51,951 nt of DNA. Source: Gammaproteobacteria bacterium (lineage in GTDB: Bacteria > Pseudomonadota > Gammaproteobacteria > Steroidobacterales > Woeseiaceae). The stretch spans positions 1 through 51,951 of the forward strand of contig JAADHU010000001.1 of the NCBI GenBank assembly GCA_013151645.1, read 5' to 3'. How positions within the stretch are numbered: the first letter of the stretch is position 1; each line of letters begins with the position of its first letter. The notes under the pieces were generated by a model. It worked only from the letters and a program-made list of their open reading frames with translations, was not told where the DNA came from and ran no database searches. This document shows positions 27,823 to 39,950 of the stretch, one piece after another. A program made the translations under genes and the position numbers.

Positions 27823-27857
27823 AAAAAAAGGCAGCTCCCAAAGGGAGCCACCTTTTT
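27823..27857. terminator. Repeat-unit terminator hairpin (middle copy)
   Basis: GGCAGCTCCC and GGGAGCCACC pair over 10 bp with a 3-nt loop, between an A-run (27823-27829) and a T-run (27853-27857), so it can act in both directions. The copy at 27606-27639 has the same outline with a damaged stem. Confidence 0.65.
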
Positions 27858-28040
27858 ATGTACTCTGCCGATGGCCGGACTCGAACCTCGCCGAAACGTG
27901 TATTAGTCCCCCAGCAATCCACCCACCCCAAAAATCGCAGTGTAGTCACAAAAACCCATCGAAACTGCCAATCCGTCGGGGCTGCTACCCACCACCCTGG
28001 CGGTACCCTGACGGCAGATCCGGCCATCAGCACCATGTAT

Positions 28041-28077
28041 AAAAAAAGGCAGCTCCCAACGGGAGCCACCTTTTTTT
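28041..28077 (-). terminator. Terminator directly after tRNA-Leu
   Basis: On the minus strand GGTGGCTCCC and GGGAGCTGCC form a 10-bp stem (one G:T pair) with loop GTT, followed by seven T. It starts 6 nt after the tRNA CCA end, so it is the natural terminator of the secG/tRNA-Leu transcript. It is also the hairpin copied in the units downstream. Confidence 0.8.
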
Positions 28078-28082
28078 ATATC

Positions 28083-28167
28083 TGGTGCCGATGGCCGGAC
28101 TCGAACCGGCACAGCGTGAGCTACTGCCCCCTCAAGACAGCGTGTCTACCAATTCCACCACATCGGC
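28083..28167 (-). tRNA. tRNA-Leu (GAG)
   Basis: An 85-nt class II tRNA with encoded CCA. The acceptor stem is GCCGATG/CATCGGC, the anticodon loop TTGAGGG gives GAG, the variable arm is long, and the T arm GGTTCGAGTCC is regular. It lies 40 bp downstream of secG, the classic secG-leuU arrangement. Confidence 0.96.
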
Positions 28168-28207
28168 TGTATTTCGTAATTCGACGATTTGCACTTACAG
28201 GGCAGGC

Positions 28208-28636
28208 CTACTCACTGCTCTCATCCGTACCACCCTCTGGCGGGACATCAAGCGCCGGTACATCCGAATCGGTCGCCGTGGACTCAGCGTCGCTGAGTTC
28301 GGGAATTTCCGGCACTGCATCAATCGCACTCTGCTCTTGCTCAACGGGTTCCGTGATGGGCGCATTTTCCAGCAAGCTGTCAGGACCGTCCGCACCGCGC
28401 TGGGAACTCATGTACGCCAGCGTCAGGCTGGAAGCGAAAAACAGCGTTGCCATTATTGCGGTAGCCCGCGAAAAGAAATTCGACGAACCACTCGCGCCGA
28501 ATACGGTACCCGATGCTCCGGAACCGAACGCGGCCCCTGCATCCGCACCTTTGCCACGTTGTAGCAGCACCAGAATGATAATCAGAATCGCGATTATCGT
28601 GTGGCCAATCAAGACCGCTGTTTGCATTGTACTCAT
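28208..28636 (-). CDS. secG: Preprotein translocase subunit SecG
   Basis: A 142-residue two-helix membrane subunit of SecYEG. TM1 and the following loop read LIGHTIIAILIIILVLLQRG then KGADAGAAFGSGASG, and TM2 reads ATLFFASSLTLAYM. The C-terminal half is long, acidic and Pro/Glu-rich, longer than in E. coli (110). The start ATG at 28636 has GAGG 5 nt upstream; an earlier start at 28693 would lie inside tpiA. It is 7 bp after tpiA. Confidence 0.95.
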   Translation of the reverse strand: MSTMQTAVLIGHTIIAILIIILVLLQRGKGADAGAAFGSGASGTVFGASGSSNFFSRATAIMATLFFASSLTLAYMSSQRGADGPDSLLENAPITEPVEQEQSAIDAVPEIPELSDAESTATDSDVPALDVPPEGGTDESSE

Positions 28637-28643
28637 GTAATCC

Positions 28644-29405
28644 TCAACCCTGTGCGGCTGCCGCGTCGGCAATCGCCAAAAAATCGGCCGCATTCAGTGA
28701 CGCGCCACCGATCAATCCACCGTCAATATCCGGCATGGACAATAGTCCCGCCGCATTCTCACCCTTCATACTGCCGCCATAAAGAATCTGTACGTCGGCC
28801 GCTACCTGTTCATTTCCGGCCGCAATGACATCCCGGATATGCTTGTGCACGTCCTGCGCCTGCTCCGGCGTCGCTGTCAGACCCGTGCCTATCGCCCAAA
28901 CCGGCTCATAAGCGATAACCGCGCTCGAAAACGAGTCAATGCCCGCCATTTCAATCACCGCCTTCAGTTGTTCGCTGACCACGGTCATGGTTCGTTCCTC
29001 TTCCCTTTCCTGCAGCGTCTCACCGACACACAGAACAGGCTTCAGTCCCTCGGCCAGCGCCGCACAAAACTTCGCGGCGACGATTTCGCTGCTCTCGCCG
29101 TGCATCGCGCGCCGCTCCGAATGGCCCACAATCACGTACTCACAACCGACATCCTGCAACATGGCGGCGGCCGTCTCGCCAGTGTACGCACCCGCCGCGT
29201 GCGCAGACACATTCTGAGCCCCCAACCGGAGCCCACTGCCCGCAATCCGCGCCGCCACGGTCCCCAAATAAGGGTATGGCGGACAAACCAGTAGTTCCAC
29301 ACGCTCCGATGCCGGCATGCCGGCAACGATGCCGTCAGTTAAACCGTTACTCATGGCCGTCGAGCCATTCATTTTCCAATTGCCGGCAATCAGGAAATTA
29401 CGCAT
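28644..29405 (-). CDS. tpiA: Triose-phosphate isomerase
   Basis: A 253-residue TIM barrel. N-terminal AGNWKMNGS holds the active-site Asn and Lys, VGHSERRA holds the catalytic His, YEPVWAIGTG the catalytic Glu, and GGSMKGENA the phosphate loop. It interconverts dihydroxyacetone phosphate and glyceraldehyde-3-phosphate in glycolysis. It lies in the conserved glmM-tpiA-secG order. Confidence 0.98.
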   Translation of the reverse strand: MRNFLIAGNWKMNGSTAMSNGLTDGIVAGMPASERVELLVCPPYPYLGTVAARIAGSGLRLGAQNVSAHAAGAYTGETAAAMLQDVGCEYVIVGHSERRAMHGESSEIVAAKFCAALAEGLKPVLCVGETLQEREEERTMTVVSEQLKAVIEMAGIDSFSSAVIAYEPVWAIGTGLTATPEQAQDVHKHIRDVIAAGNEQVAADVQILYGGSMKGENAAGLLSMPDIDGGLIGGASLNAADFLAIADAAAAQG

Positions 29406-29499
29406 TAGCCATTCTCGTGTCGGTATACCTAAAAGGCGCGCAAGGATACCGAGGCGAACCCGTCAAATCAACGGAGATTTGGCAACAAACTCAGAAAAA

Positions 29500-30837
29500 T
29501 CAGGTCGCTGTCTCCGCGACCACGGCCGCCAGTCGCTCTGCAAGCCTTAATACCAGGTGCTCGTCCTCACCTTCGACCATCACCCGAATGACCGGTTCCG
29601 TGCCGGATGCACGCAAAACCACGCGCCCGGCATCACTGAGTTCGCGCTCCGCCGCAACCACTGCGTCCTGAATCGCCGGCGATGCAGCCGGGTCCAGGCG
29701 CGAATCGGTACGCACATTGATCATTTTCTGCGGGTATTTCACCATGCCGGCCGCCAATTCGGACAGTGGCTTACCGCTGCTCTCCATGATGGCCAGAATC
29801 TGCAGCGCAGCAACGATGCCGTCACCGGTCGTCGTCTGATCAAGACAAATCATATGGCCAGAGGTCTCGCCGCCGATGATGCCGCCCGATTCGTGCAAGG
29901 CCTCCAGAACGTAACGGTCCCCCACATTGGCCCTGCGAAACTCGATATCATTCGCTCGCAAGGCATGCTCCAGGCCCAGGTTGCTCATCACCGTTCCAAC
30001 GATGGGTCCGCGCAACTTGCCCGCCTGTTTGCGCGCCGAAGCGAGGACATACAGGAGCTGGTCGCCGTCCAGTATCCCGCCAAGCTCATCCACCATCACG
30101 ACACGATCACCGTCGCCGTCGAGCGCGATACCCACGTTCGCATGCAGCGCCGGCACCGTCAGTTGCAAAAGTCCGGGTTCCGTCGAACCGCAACCGTCAT
30201 TGATATTGCGGCCGTTGGGCGAGCAACCGATCGGCACAACCTCGGCGCCCAGCTCACTGAGGATTCGCGGTCCCACTTTGTACCCCGCTCCATTGGAACC
30301 ATCGAAAACGATCTTGATCCCTTCCAGGCTGCGCCCCTCGGGGAACGTGGACGCGCAAAACTCCTGGTAGCGTGTTCGCGCCGAGTCGATACGTTTGGCA
30401 CTTCCCAGCTTCGCCGACTCAAGCGTTATTGCAGGTTTGTCGAGATAGCGCTCTATTTCGCGCTCGACGTCATCGGTCAGCTTGGCGCCCGAGCCGTCAA
30501 AAAATTTGATCCCATTGTCATAGAAGCAATTGTGGGATGCGCTGATGACCACACCGAGATCGGCCTTGAATACCTGGTTCAGATACGCAATGCCGGGCGT
30601 TGGCAAGGGACCGAGCAAGAGAACATCGGCGCCGGCGGCGACAAATCCGGCCTCCAACGCCGATTCGAACATGTAACCTGACAGACGCGTGTCCTTGCCG
30701 ATCAGTACCGTACCGCCGGTCGGTACCAGAACCTGTGCCGCAGCACTGGCCAGCCGCAACGCAAAATCCGCGGTCATCGGGTCTTTGCCAACTTCCCCTC
30801 TGACGCCGTCGGTTCCGAAATATTGCCTAGCACTCAT
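29500..30837 (-). CDS. glmM: Phosphoglucosamine mutase
   Basis: A 445-residue mutase that converts glucosamine-6-phosphate to glucosamine-1-phosphate for UDP-GlcNAc. The phosphoserine loop is GVVISASHNCFYDNGIKFF, the metal loop is ALDGDGDRV, and the phosphate loop at the end reads LRASGTEPVIRVM. I use ATG 30837 (MSARQYFGTDGVRG), which fits the family length; an ATG 33 nt earlier is less likely. It is co-directional with folP (45 bp gap). Confidence 0.97.
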   Translation of the reverse strand: MSARQYFGTDGVRGEVGKDPMTADFALRLASAAAQVLVPTGGTVLIGKDTRLSGYMFESALEAGFVAAGADVLLLGPLPTPGIAYLNQVFKADLGVVISASHNCFYDNGIKFFDGSGAKLTDDVEREIERYLDKPAITLESAKLGSAKRIDSARTRYQEFCASTFPEGRSLEGIKIVFDGSNGAGYKVGPRILSELGAEVVPIGCSPNGRNINDGCGSTEPGLLQLTVPALHANVGIALDGDGDRVVMVDELGGILDGDQLLYVLASARKQAGKLRGPIVGTVMSNLGLEHALRANDIEFRRANVGDRYVLEALHESGGIIGGETSGHMICLDQTTTGDGIVAALQILAIMESSGKPLSELAAGMVKYPQKMINVRTDSRLDPAASPAIQDAVVAAERELSDAGRVVLRASGTEPVIRVMVEGEDEHLVLRLAERLAAVVAETAT

Positions 30838-30882
30838 TGCCTGGATCCTTGCATGGGTTGATGGAATCATAAGCCAATATGA

Positions 30883-31734
30883 TCACGACTGCTCTTCTTG
30901 CATCACAGCGCGGGCTACTTTTAACGCATCCACCGTCGACGCGACATCGTGGGTTCTCACTATGGCCGCGCCGCGCTCCACGGCCATAACCGCCGCCGCG
31001 AGACCGGCAGCGAGTCGTGCATCCACCGTACGACCCGTAAGCTCGCCCAGCGTGCCTTTGCGGGACAAGCCCACCAGCAGGGGTTGCTGCAGTGTCGCGA
31101 ACTGGCGCAGGGTCGCCAGCAAGACGAGATTATGAGCATGGGTTTTGCCGAAGCCGAAGCCGGGATCAACGATGACCCTGGCGGCGTTGATGCCGGCATC
31201 CTGACAAGCCGCAAGCCGTTGCCGCAGGAAGGCGATCACATCACCGGGCAACGCCTCGTATTGTGGGTCATCCTGCATCGTTGCGGGTATGCCTTGCATG
31301 TGCATGATGCAAACCGCGGCATCGGTCGCTGCCGCCGCCTCCAGCGCACCCGGACGGGTAAGCGCGAATATGTCGTTGATGAGTTCCGCACCGGCCGAGG
31401 TTGCAGCACGCATCACAGCGGCATTGCCTGTATCGATCGACACAATCGTATCGCACTCCCGGCAGACGGCCTCAATGACCGGCATAACCCGATCCAGCTG
31501 TACTTGCCCGCTAACGTCAGTTGCTCCGGGGCGCGTCGATTCGCCACCAATATCGATAATCGAGGCCCCGGCCTCGACCATCGCCTGCGCCGCCCGCACG
31601 GCCGCCTCGACAGTCGGCAAGCGACCGCCATCGGAAAACGAATCCGGCGTGATATTGAGGACACCCATAACCTGCGGCGTCGCCAGATCGAGCGTTCGTG
31701 AACCGAGATCGAGGTGCATGGCGATGTCCACCAA
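30883..31734 (-). CDS. folP: Dihydropteroate synthase
   Basis: A 283-residue TIM-barrel enzyme of folate synthesis that joins p-aminobenzoate to dihydropterin pyrophosphate. It shows VLNITPDSFSDGG (pyrophosphate loop 1), the following IIDIGGESTRPGA (loop 2) and, at the end, RTHDVA. The start is GTG at 31734, or ATG at 31719 with a GGTGGA about 7 nt upstream (278 residues). Sulfonamides inhibit this family. It follows the ftsH terminator-like hairpin. Confidence 0.95.
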   Translation of the reverse strand: MVDIAMHLDLGSRTLDLATPQVMGVLNITPDSFSDGGRLPTVEAAVRAAQAMVEAGASIIDIGGESTRPGATDVSGQVQLDRVMPVIEAVCRECDTIVSIDTGNAAVMRAATSAGAELINDIFALTRPGALEAAAATDAAVCIMHMQGIPATMQDDPQYEALPGDVIAFLRQRLAACQDAGINAARVIVDPGFGFGKTHAHNLVLLATLRQFATLQQPLLVGLSRKGTLGELTGRTVDARLAAGLAAAVMAVERGAAIVRTHDVASTVDALKVARAVMQEEQS

Positions 31735-31749
31735 CCCTTACAATAAAGA

Positions 31750-31771
31750 ACGGCAGCCCGAAGACTGCCGT
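31750..31771 (-). terminator. Hairpin terminator or attenuator after ftsH
   Basis: On the minus strand ACGGCAG and CTGCCGT pair over 7 bp with an 8-nt loop, followed by TCTTTATT. It lies between the ftsH stop (31794) and folP, so part of the transcription probably stops here. Confidence 0.6.
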
Positions 31772-31793
31772 CGCTTACGAATAGAAATGCCGT

Positions 31794-33719
31794 TTAGTGC
31801 TCGCTGGCAGGTCCACCGATGGGCTTACTCGGCGCCTCTTTTTTGTCCGCTTTCTTACCGCCCGTCTTCTTCGGGCGATCAGAATCATCCCATCCCGCAG
31901 GCGGCTGCGGCTCACGCCCTTCCATAATATCCACGATCTGCGAATGATCAATGGTTTCATACTTGATCAGTGCCTGTGCCATGCACTCAAGCTTGTCCTT
32001 TTGCTCAACCAGTATGGACTTGGCGCGATCGTAATTGCGGTCGATGATTTTGCGAACCTCTTCATCGATAATGTGTGCCGTCTCATCGGATACCTGTTTG
32101 TGCTGGGTCACCGATCGCCCAAGAAATACTTCGCCCTCATCCTCGGAGTAAGTCAGTGGGCCGAGTCTTTCCGACAACCCCCACTTCGTTACCATGCTGC
32201 GTGCAATCTCTGTCGCACGTTCAATGTCATTGGACGCGCCAGTGGTAACTCCCTCAACGCCCAACGTCATTTCTTCAGCAAGCCGTCCACCGTACAGTGC
32301 GGAAATATTGCTTTCGAGCCGTTCTTTGGAAATACTGTATTTGTCTTCTTCAGGCAAAAACAGCGTAACCCCGAGCGCTCGTCCGCGCGGAATAATCGTG
32401 ACCTTGTGCACGGGATCATGATCCGGTACCAGGTAGCCAACGATCGCGTGGCCCGCTTCGTGATAGGCCGTATTCGCCTTCTCTTTTTCGCTCATCACCA
32501 TGGAGCGCCGTTCGGTGCCCATCATGATTTTGTCTTTCGCTTTCTCAAACTCTTCCATGGTCACGACACGATTATTTTCTCGTGCGGCAAACAAAGCGGC
32601 CTCATTGATGAGGTTCGCAAGATCTGCGCCCGAAAAACCCGGCGTACCACGCGCGATAATGGAAGGATCCACATCGTCTGCCAACGGCACTTTGCGCATG
32701 TGCACTTTGAGAATCTGCTCACGACCGCGAATATCCGGCAGCGGTACCACGACCTGCCGATCGAACCGTCCCGGTCGAAGCAACGCCGGGTCGAGAACGT
32801 CAGGTCGGTTGGTTGCCGCAATGACAATGATGCCCTCGTTGCCCTCAAACCCATCCATCTCGACGAGCATCTGGTTCAGTGTCTGCTCGCGCTCATCGTG
32901 TCCGCCGCCCAGACCGGCACCTCGATGACGACCCACCGCATCGAGTTCATCAATGAAGATAATGCAAGGGGCTTGCTTCTTGGCTTGTTCGAACATATCG
33001 CGTACACGCGACGCACCAACACCCACAAACATTTCGACAAAATCGGAACCGGAAATTGTAAAAAACGGCACCTTCGCTTCACCCGCAATCGCCCTGCCGA
33101 GCAGGGTCTTGCCGGTTCCCGGCGGGCCAATCAAGAGGATTCCTTTCGGAATCTTGCCGCCCAATCGCTGGTATTTGCTCGGATCACGAAGAAAATCCAC
33201 GATCTCGGACACTTCCTGTTTGGCTTCTTCAACGCCGGCAACGTCGGCAAACGTGACATTGATCTGGTCTTCACCGAGCAGTCGCGCCTTGCTTTTGCCG
33301 AAAGACATGGCGCCACGACCACCACCGCCGCCCTGCATCTGCCGCATGAAATAAATCCATACACCGATCAGGAGCAAAATCGGGAATGAGCTGATCAACA
33401 GCTGGCCGATCAGGCTCTGCGACTCCGGTTCCTCACCGGTGAAGTCAACGTTGTTGTCCAGCAGAATGCCGATCAAAGTGTTGTTATCGGTCTCGGGACT
33501 GATCGTATATTGCGTCAAGGGCTCGCTATCCCCAAAACTAATGCGATCGCCCTGAAATTCGACGCGCTGGACTCTGCCCGCTCGCACTTGCTGCAGAAAT
33601 TCCGAATAGTCCTGTTTCTGCGGAGGCGGGCCACTGACCCCGCTCAAACCCTGCACCACAGACAGCAGCACTACGATAATTACGATAAAAACCAGTATGT
33701 TTTTAGTCAGGTCGTTCAC
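31794..33719 (-). CDS. ftsH: ATP-dependent zinc metalloprotease FtsH
   Basis: A 641-residue membrane-bound AAA+ protease. It has two N-terminal membrane helices (about residues 5-22 and 108-126), Walker [14 protein letters not shown], Walker [12 protein letters not shown], the SRH arginine region with RPGRFDRQV, and the zinc site HEAGHAIVG. It degrades membrane proteins and regulators such as RpoH and LpxC in relatives. The C-terminal tail is charged and Lys/Pro-rich. It lies in the usual rlmE-ftsH-folP-glmM order. Confidence 0.98.
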   Translation of the reverse strand: MNDLTKNILVFIVIIVVLLSVVQGLSGVSGPPPQKQDYSEFLQQVRAGRVQRVEFQGDRISFGDSEPLTQYTISPETDNNTLIGILLDNNVDFTGEEPESQSLIGQLLISSFPILLLIGVWIYFMRQMQGGGGGRGAMSFGKSKARLLGEDQINVTFADVAGVEEAKQEVSEIVDFLRDPSKYQRLGGKIPKGILLIGPPGTGKTLLGRAIAGEAKVPFFTISGSDFVEMFVGVGASRVRDMFEQAKKQAPCIIFIDELDAVGRHRGAGLGGGHDEREQTLNQMLVEMDGFEGNEGIIVIAATNRPDVLDPALLRPGRFDRQVVVPLPDIRGREQILKVHMRKVPLADDVDPSIIARGTPGFSGADLANLINEAALFAARENNRVVTMEEFEKAKDKIMMGTERRSMVMSEKEKANTAYHEAGHAIVGYLVPDHDPVHKVTIIPRGRALGVTLFLPEEDKYSISKERLESNISALYGGRLAEEMTLGVEGVTTGASNDIERATEIARSMVTKWGLSERLGPLTYSEDEGEVFLGRSVTQHKQVSDETAHIIDEEVRKIIDRNYDRAKSILVEQKDKLECMAQALIKYETIDHSQIVDIMEGREPQPPAGWDDSDRPKKTGGKKADKKEAPSKPIGGPASEH

Positions 33720-33823
33720 AATAATATTAGCTCCGGCAACAGCCTTGGATCATCCACGGCTATTGCGTGTGTGGCAAGCCAGATCTGCCACGGTTTAGAC
33801 TGTGTCTAACTCCTCAGACACTA

Positions 33824-34447
33824 CTACAGTCGATATTTTCTCGCTACCAGATAGACCTCACTACTGCCGGCCCGCGATGCCCTCGGTTTCATGACACGAA
33901 CCCGCCCAAATGACTGCTTTGCCTGGGCAATGAAGGCATCGGCGCCCTCACCTTGAAAAAGCTTGCAGACGAAGTCACCATTGCGCTGCAGAACTTGCCG
34001 GGCGAGATCCAGCGCCAACTCGGCCAGGTACATCGATCTTGGCTGATCCACGGCCTTTGTGCCGCTGATATTGGGTGCCAAATCGCTCATTACAAGGTCC
34101 GCACGCGATTCACCCAGTTTTGCCAGCAATTCAGTGAGTACCGCGTCCTCGGTAAAATCTCCTTGCAGGAATTCAACCGCGGGCAGCGTATCCATCGGCA
34201 GAAGGTCCAACGCAATAACACGTACCCGGTTGCGGAGATGCTCGGTGACATACTGGCTCCAGCTACCCGGCGCCGCACCAAGATCAATGCAGATCATATC
34301 GGCACGCAGTATTTTCTCTTTCGCGTCGATTTGCGCCAGCTTGAACACGGCGCGGGAACGCCAGCCCTCCCGTCGGGCCTGCAGCACGAAAGGGTCCCGT
34401 TCCTGCCGGTCACGCCATGTACCACCGCTGCGCCGCGGACCGCTCAC
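33824..34447 (-). CDS. rlmE: 23S rRNA 2'-O-methyltransferase RlmE
   Basis: A 207-residue SAM-dependent RNA methyltransferase of the FtsJ type. Motif I is DLGAAPGSWSQYV, the catalytic K-D-K-E set is seen in FKLAQID, VMSDLAPN, VCKLFQGEG and SSEVYLVARKY. It modifies U2552 in the ribosomal A loop. It is followed 104 bp later by ftsH and is divergent from yhbY. Confidence 0.96.
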   Translation of the reverse strand: MSGPRRSGGTWRDRQERDPFVLQARREGWRSRAVFKLAQIDAKEKILRADMICIDLGAAPGSWSQYVTEHLRNRVRVIALDLLPMDTLPAVEFLQGDFTEDAVLTELLAKLGESRADLVMSDLAPNISGTKAVDQPRSMYLAELALDLARQVLQRNGDFVCKLFQGEGADAFIAQAKQSFGRVRVMKPRASRAGSSEVYLVARKYRL

Positions 34448-34510
34448 CGGACACCGCTCAACATCGTGCCAATGTCCACTGCTGCTGCCGGGCTGTTACA
34501 ATCTGTTCGC

Positions 34511-34807
34511 ATGACACTTAAAGAATCTCAGAAAAAATATTTGCGCGGGCTGGGCCATCAACTCAAACCCACCCTGACCGTCGCCGATGCCGGCTTGTCG
34601 GAATCCGTACTGCTTGAATTCGACGTAACCCTATCGCATCACGAGTTAATCAAAGTCCGCGTACGGGCCGGAGACCGGGAAAACAGGGACGCCGTGATCA
34701 GCGATCTTTGCCAGCAGGGAACGGCTCAGCTGATTACGCGAATCGGCAACGTCGCCCTTATCTATCGCAGGAACGAAGACAAACCGAAGATTCGGCTACC
34801 GCGATAA
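34511..34807 (+). CDS. yhbY: Ribosome assembly RNA-binding protein YhbY
   Basis: A 98-residue CRM-domain protein. The KKYLRGLGHQLKPTLTVADAGLSESVL and ELIKVRV segments, with a GNVALIYR end, are typical. It acts in 50S assembly. The start is ATG at 34511; a TACAAT -10 at 34497-34502 puts the likely transcription start within about one base of this ATG, and there is no Shine-Dalgarno, so it may be leaderless. It is divergent from rlmE. Confidence 0.95.
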   Translation: MTLKESQKKYLRGLGHQLKPTLTVADAGLSESVLLEFDVTLSHHELIKVRVRAGDRENRDAVISDLCQQGTAQLITRIGNVALIYRRNEDKPKIRLPR

Positions 34808-34821
34808 GGCAATACGGTCGA

Positions 34822-35294
34822 TTATTCGTAGCGTACCTGGATCACTTCGTATTCGCGCTCACCGCCCGGCGCCGAAAAACTGACTTCATCTCCTTCGCTC
34901 TTGCCGATCAGCGCTCTGGCGATTGGCGACGAAAAGGAAATCAGCCCCGTTTTTATGTCGGACTCATCTTCACCAACGATCTTGTACTCAATCTGTTGAT
35001 CGGCAATGACATCCAGAAGCTCAACCGTGCAACCGAACACGATTCTCCCTTTCGCGTCGATCGTCGTCACATCGATTACCTGGATATTTGACAACTTGCC
35101 TTCAATTTCCTTGATGCGTCCTTCGATAAACCCTTGCTGCTCTTTCGCCGCGTGGTATTCCGCGTTCTCCTTCAGATCACCGTGAGCTCGCGCCTCTGCA
35201 ATGGCCTGGATGACATCAGGTCGATCGCTGGACTTAAGCCGCTTCAATTCATTGCGCAAAAGTTCAGCGCCTCTGACGGTCATGGGTACTTTGT

Positions 35295-35298
<4 letters not shown>
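34822..35298 (-). CDS. greA: Transcription elongation factor GreA
   Basis: A 158-residue protein with an N-terminal coiled coil ending in the acidic tip [18 protein letters not shown] and a C-terminal FKBP-like domain. It rescues backtracked RNA polymerase. Its ATG overlaps the carB stop by 4 bp, so it is the third gene of the carAB-greA operon. Confidence 0.97.
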
Positions 35299-38519
<3,221 letters not shown>

Positions 38520-38611
38520 AAATGCTTAGTTCTGGTGACGTTTATTGCGATTCGCTATAGTAATTTTTTGCTTTAAGTTCATTCTATTATTCATTGTTTT
38601 TTAGAGTATTT

Positions 38612-39751
38612 TTACTTAGCCACTTGTTTAGCACTTTCCATATCCAATATGAAGCGTTCAAACAGGCCCAACACATCGTGCGGTCCCGGACTGGCTTCAG
38701 GGTGCCCCTGAAAACCATAGGCCGGCTTGTTTTTTAACGCGATGCCTTGCAAGGTGCCGTCGAACAGTGATCGATGGGTCGCCTCCACATCCTCCGGCAG
38801 ACTCTCCTCGTCTACGGCGAAGCCGTGGTTCTGGCTGGTAATCATCACCCGCCCGCTGCCGAGGTCCTGGACCGGATGATTCGCACCGTGGTGGCCGCAT
38901 TTCATCTTCACTGTTTTCGCCCCACTTGCCAGCGCCAATAACTGGTGCCCGAGGCAAATGCCGAAAACAGGCAAGCCGGTATCAACGATTTCCTTGATGG
39001 CAGCAATGGCATAGTCACAGGGCTCCGGATCACCCGGCCCGTTGGACAAAAACACACCATCCGGTGCCAGCGCCAGCACTTCAGAGGCCGGCGTCGTCGC
39101 TGCGACAACGGTCATACGGCAGTCGAAATCCGACAGCAAGCGCAGTATGTTGCGCTTGACTCCAAAATCGTAGACGACCACATGATACGGAGCGACCCGG
39201 CGACTCAAAATGCGGCCACTATTGTTGAAACTCGACCGGTTGCACCACTGGTACTGCTGCGGCGTCGTGACAAATTTGGCGAGATCCATGCCAGCGATAC
39301 CCGGAAATTTCCGCGCATGCTCAACCGCGGTCTCGGCGTTAGTCTCGCCGGTCATGATGCAACCGGATTGGGCGCCCTTTGCACGCAATATTCGCGTGAG
39401 CTTGCGTGTATCGATTTCGGCTATTGCAACGGTCCTGGCGCGTTGCAGGAAGTCACTCAGACTCTGCTCCGCACGCCAGCTGCTGGTCAGCATCGACGAA
39501 TCGCGAATAACCAGCCCTGACGCGTGAATCTTCGACGATTCCATGTCTTCGCTGTTGGCACCGGTATTGCCGATATGCGGGTACGTCAGAGTGACGATTT
39601 GCCGACAATAGGAAGGATCCGTCAGGATTTCCTGATAGCCCGTCATTGCCGTATTGAATACGATTTCACCGATGGTCTTGCCATCACAACCGACAGAAAC
39701 ACCGTGAAAAATAGTGCCGTCTTCCAGTGCCAGTATTGCAGGCGTACTCAA
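38612..39751 (-). CDS. carA: Carbamoyl-phosphate synthase small subunit (glutaminase)
   Basis: A 379-residue class I glutamine amidotransferase. The nucleophile Cys is in [12 protein letters not shown] and the catalytic His-Glu is in [14 protein letters not shown]. It feeds ammonia to CarB. The start is TTG at 39751 with GAGG 7 nt upstream, and no in-frame ATG precedes the conserved LALEDGT. A 6-bp hairpin covers the ribosome site (39757-39776), so translation may be controlled. Confidence 0.96.
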   Translation of the reverse strand: MSTPAILALEDGTIFHGVSVGCDGKTIGEIVFNTAMTGYQEILTDPSYCRQIVTLTYPHIGNTGANSEDMESSKIHASGLVIRDSSMLTSSWRAEQSLSDFLQRARTVAIAEIDTRKLTRILRAKGAQSGCIMTGETNAETAVEHARKFPGIAGMDLAKFVTTPQQYQWCNRSSFNNSGRILSRRVAPYHVVVYDFGVKRNILRLLSDFDCRMTVVAATTPASEVLALAPDGVFLSNGPGDPEPCDYAIAAIKEIVDTGLPVFGICLGHQLLALASGAKTVKMKCGHHGANHPVQDLGSGRVMITSQNHGFAVDEESLPEDVEATHRSLFDGTLQGIALKNKPAYGFQGHPEASPGPHDVLGLFERFILDMESAKQVAK

Positions 39752-39756
39752 CCGCT

Positions 39757-39776
39757 GTCCTCAATACGTAGAGGAC
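39757..39776 (-). promoter_or_regulatory. Hairpin overlapping the carA ribosome-binding site
   Basis: GTCCTC and GAGGAC pair perfectly over an 8-nt loop. The GAGGAC arm is the Shine-Dalgarno of the TTG start at 39751, so the folded form would hide the ribosome site. Confidence 0.5.
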
Positions 39777-39822
39777 CCCTCGCCAATCGGGCACGAACAA
39801 GTCCTGTACTTAGATACACAAA

Positions 39823-39846
39823 AGCGGAAGGACAGTGCCTTCCGCT
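39823..39846 (-). terminator. Terminator of the dnaK-dnaJ unit
   Basis: AGCGGAAGG and CCTTCCGCT form a perfect 9-bp stem with a 6-nt loop, followed by TTTTGTGT on the minus strand. It is 105 bp after the dnaJ stop and before carA. Confidence 0.8.
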
Positions 39847-39950
39847 CGTGGTCTCACCGGCGAGCCGGCGATTCGGCATAGTTTACTTAAGCTTGGGCTG
39901 ACCCGCCAGAGCCAGAAGCAATTATCTCGCACATCCTCGCGAATCGGCGA

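Larger units (their letters stand above)
27432..28086 (-). repeat. Three 218-bp tandem units carrying the tRNA-Leu 3' tail
   Basis: Units at 27432-27648, 27649-27866 and 27867-28086 (periods 217, 218, 220 bp) follow tRNA-Leu in its direction of transcription. Read on the minus strand, each has a terminator-like hairpin, then GCCGATGGCCGGA, about 140 nt of conserved sequence, and then a copy of the tRNA T-arm/acceptor end GGTTCGAGTCCGGCCATCGGC without CCA. The 13-nt acceptor tail is the exact complement of the 13 nt at the start of the unit, apart from one mismatch in the third unit, so each unit can close into a long stem-loop. The layout is like the tyrT repeats of E. coli with rtT RNA. No protein gene is supported here. 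Confidence 0.9.

Noticed and set aside
27432-28167. Integrated element with att sites at tRNA-Leu
   Set aside because: The three tRNA-tail copies are 218 bp apart with no integrase or cargo between them, so a tandem array explains them better.
27225-28640. Several open frames across the tRNA-Leu array on both strands
   Set aside because: They are made of tRNA, terminator and repeat sequence, repeat the same residues with each unit, and have no ribosome sites or known domains.
33953-34807. A 284-residue form of YhbY
   Set aside because: The first part lies antisense to rlmE; the CRM domain starts at 34511.
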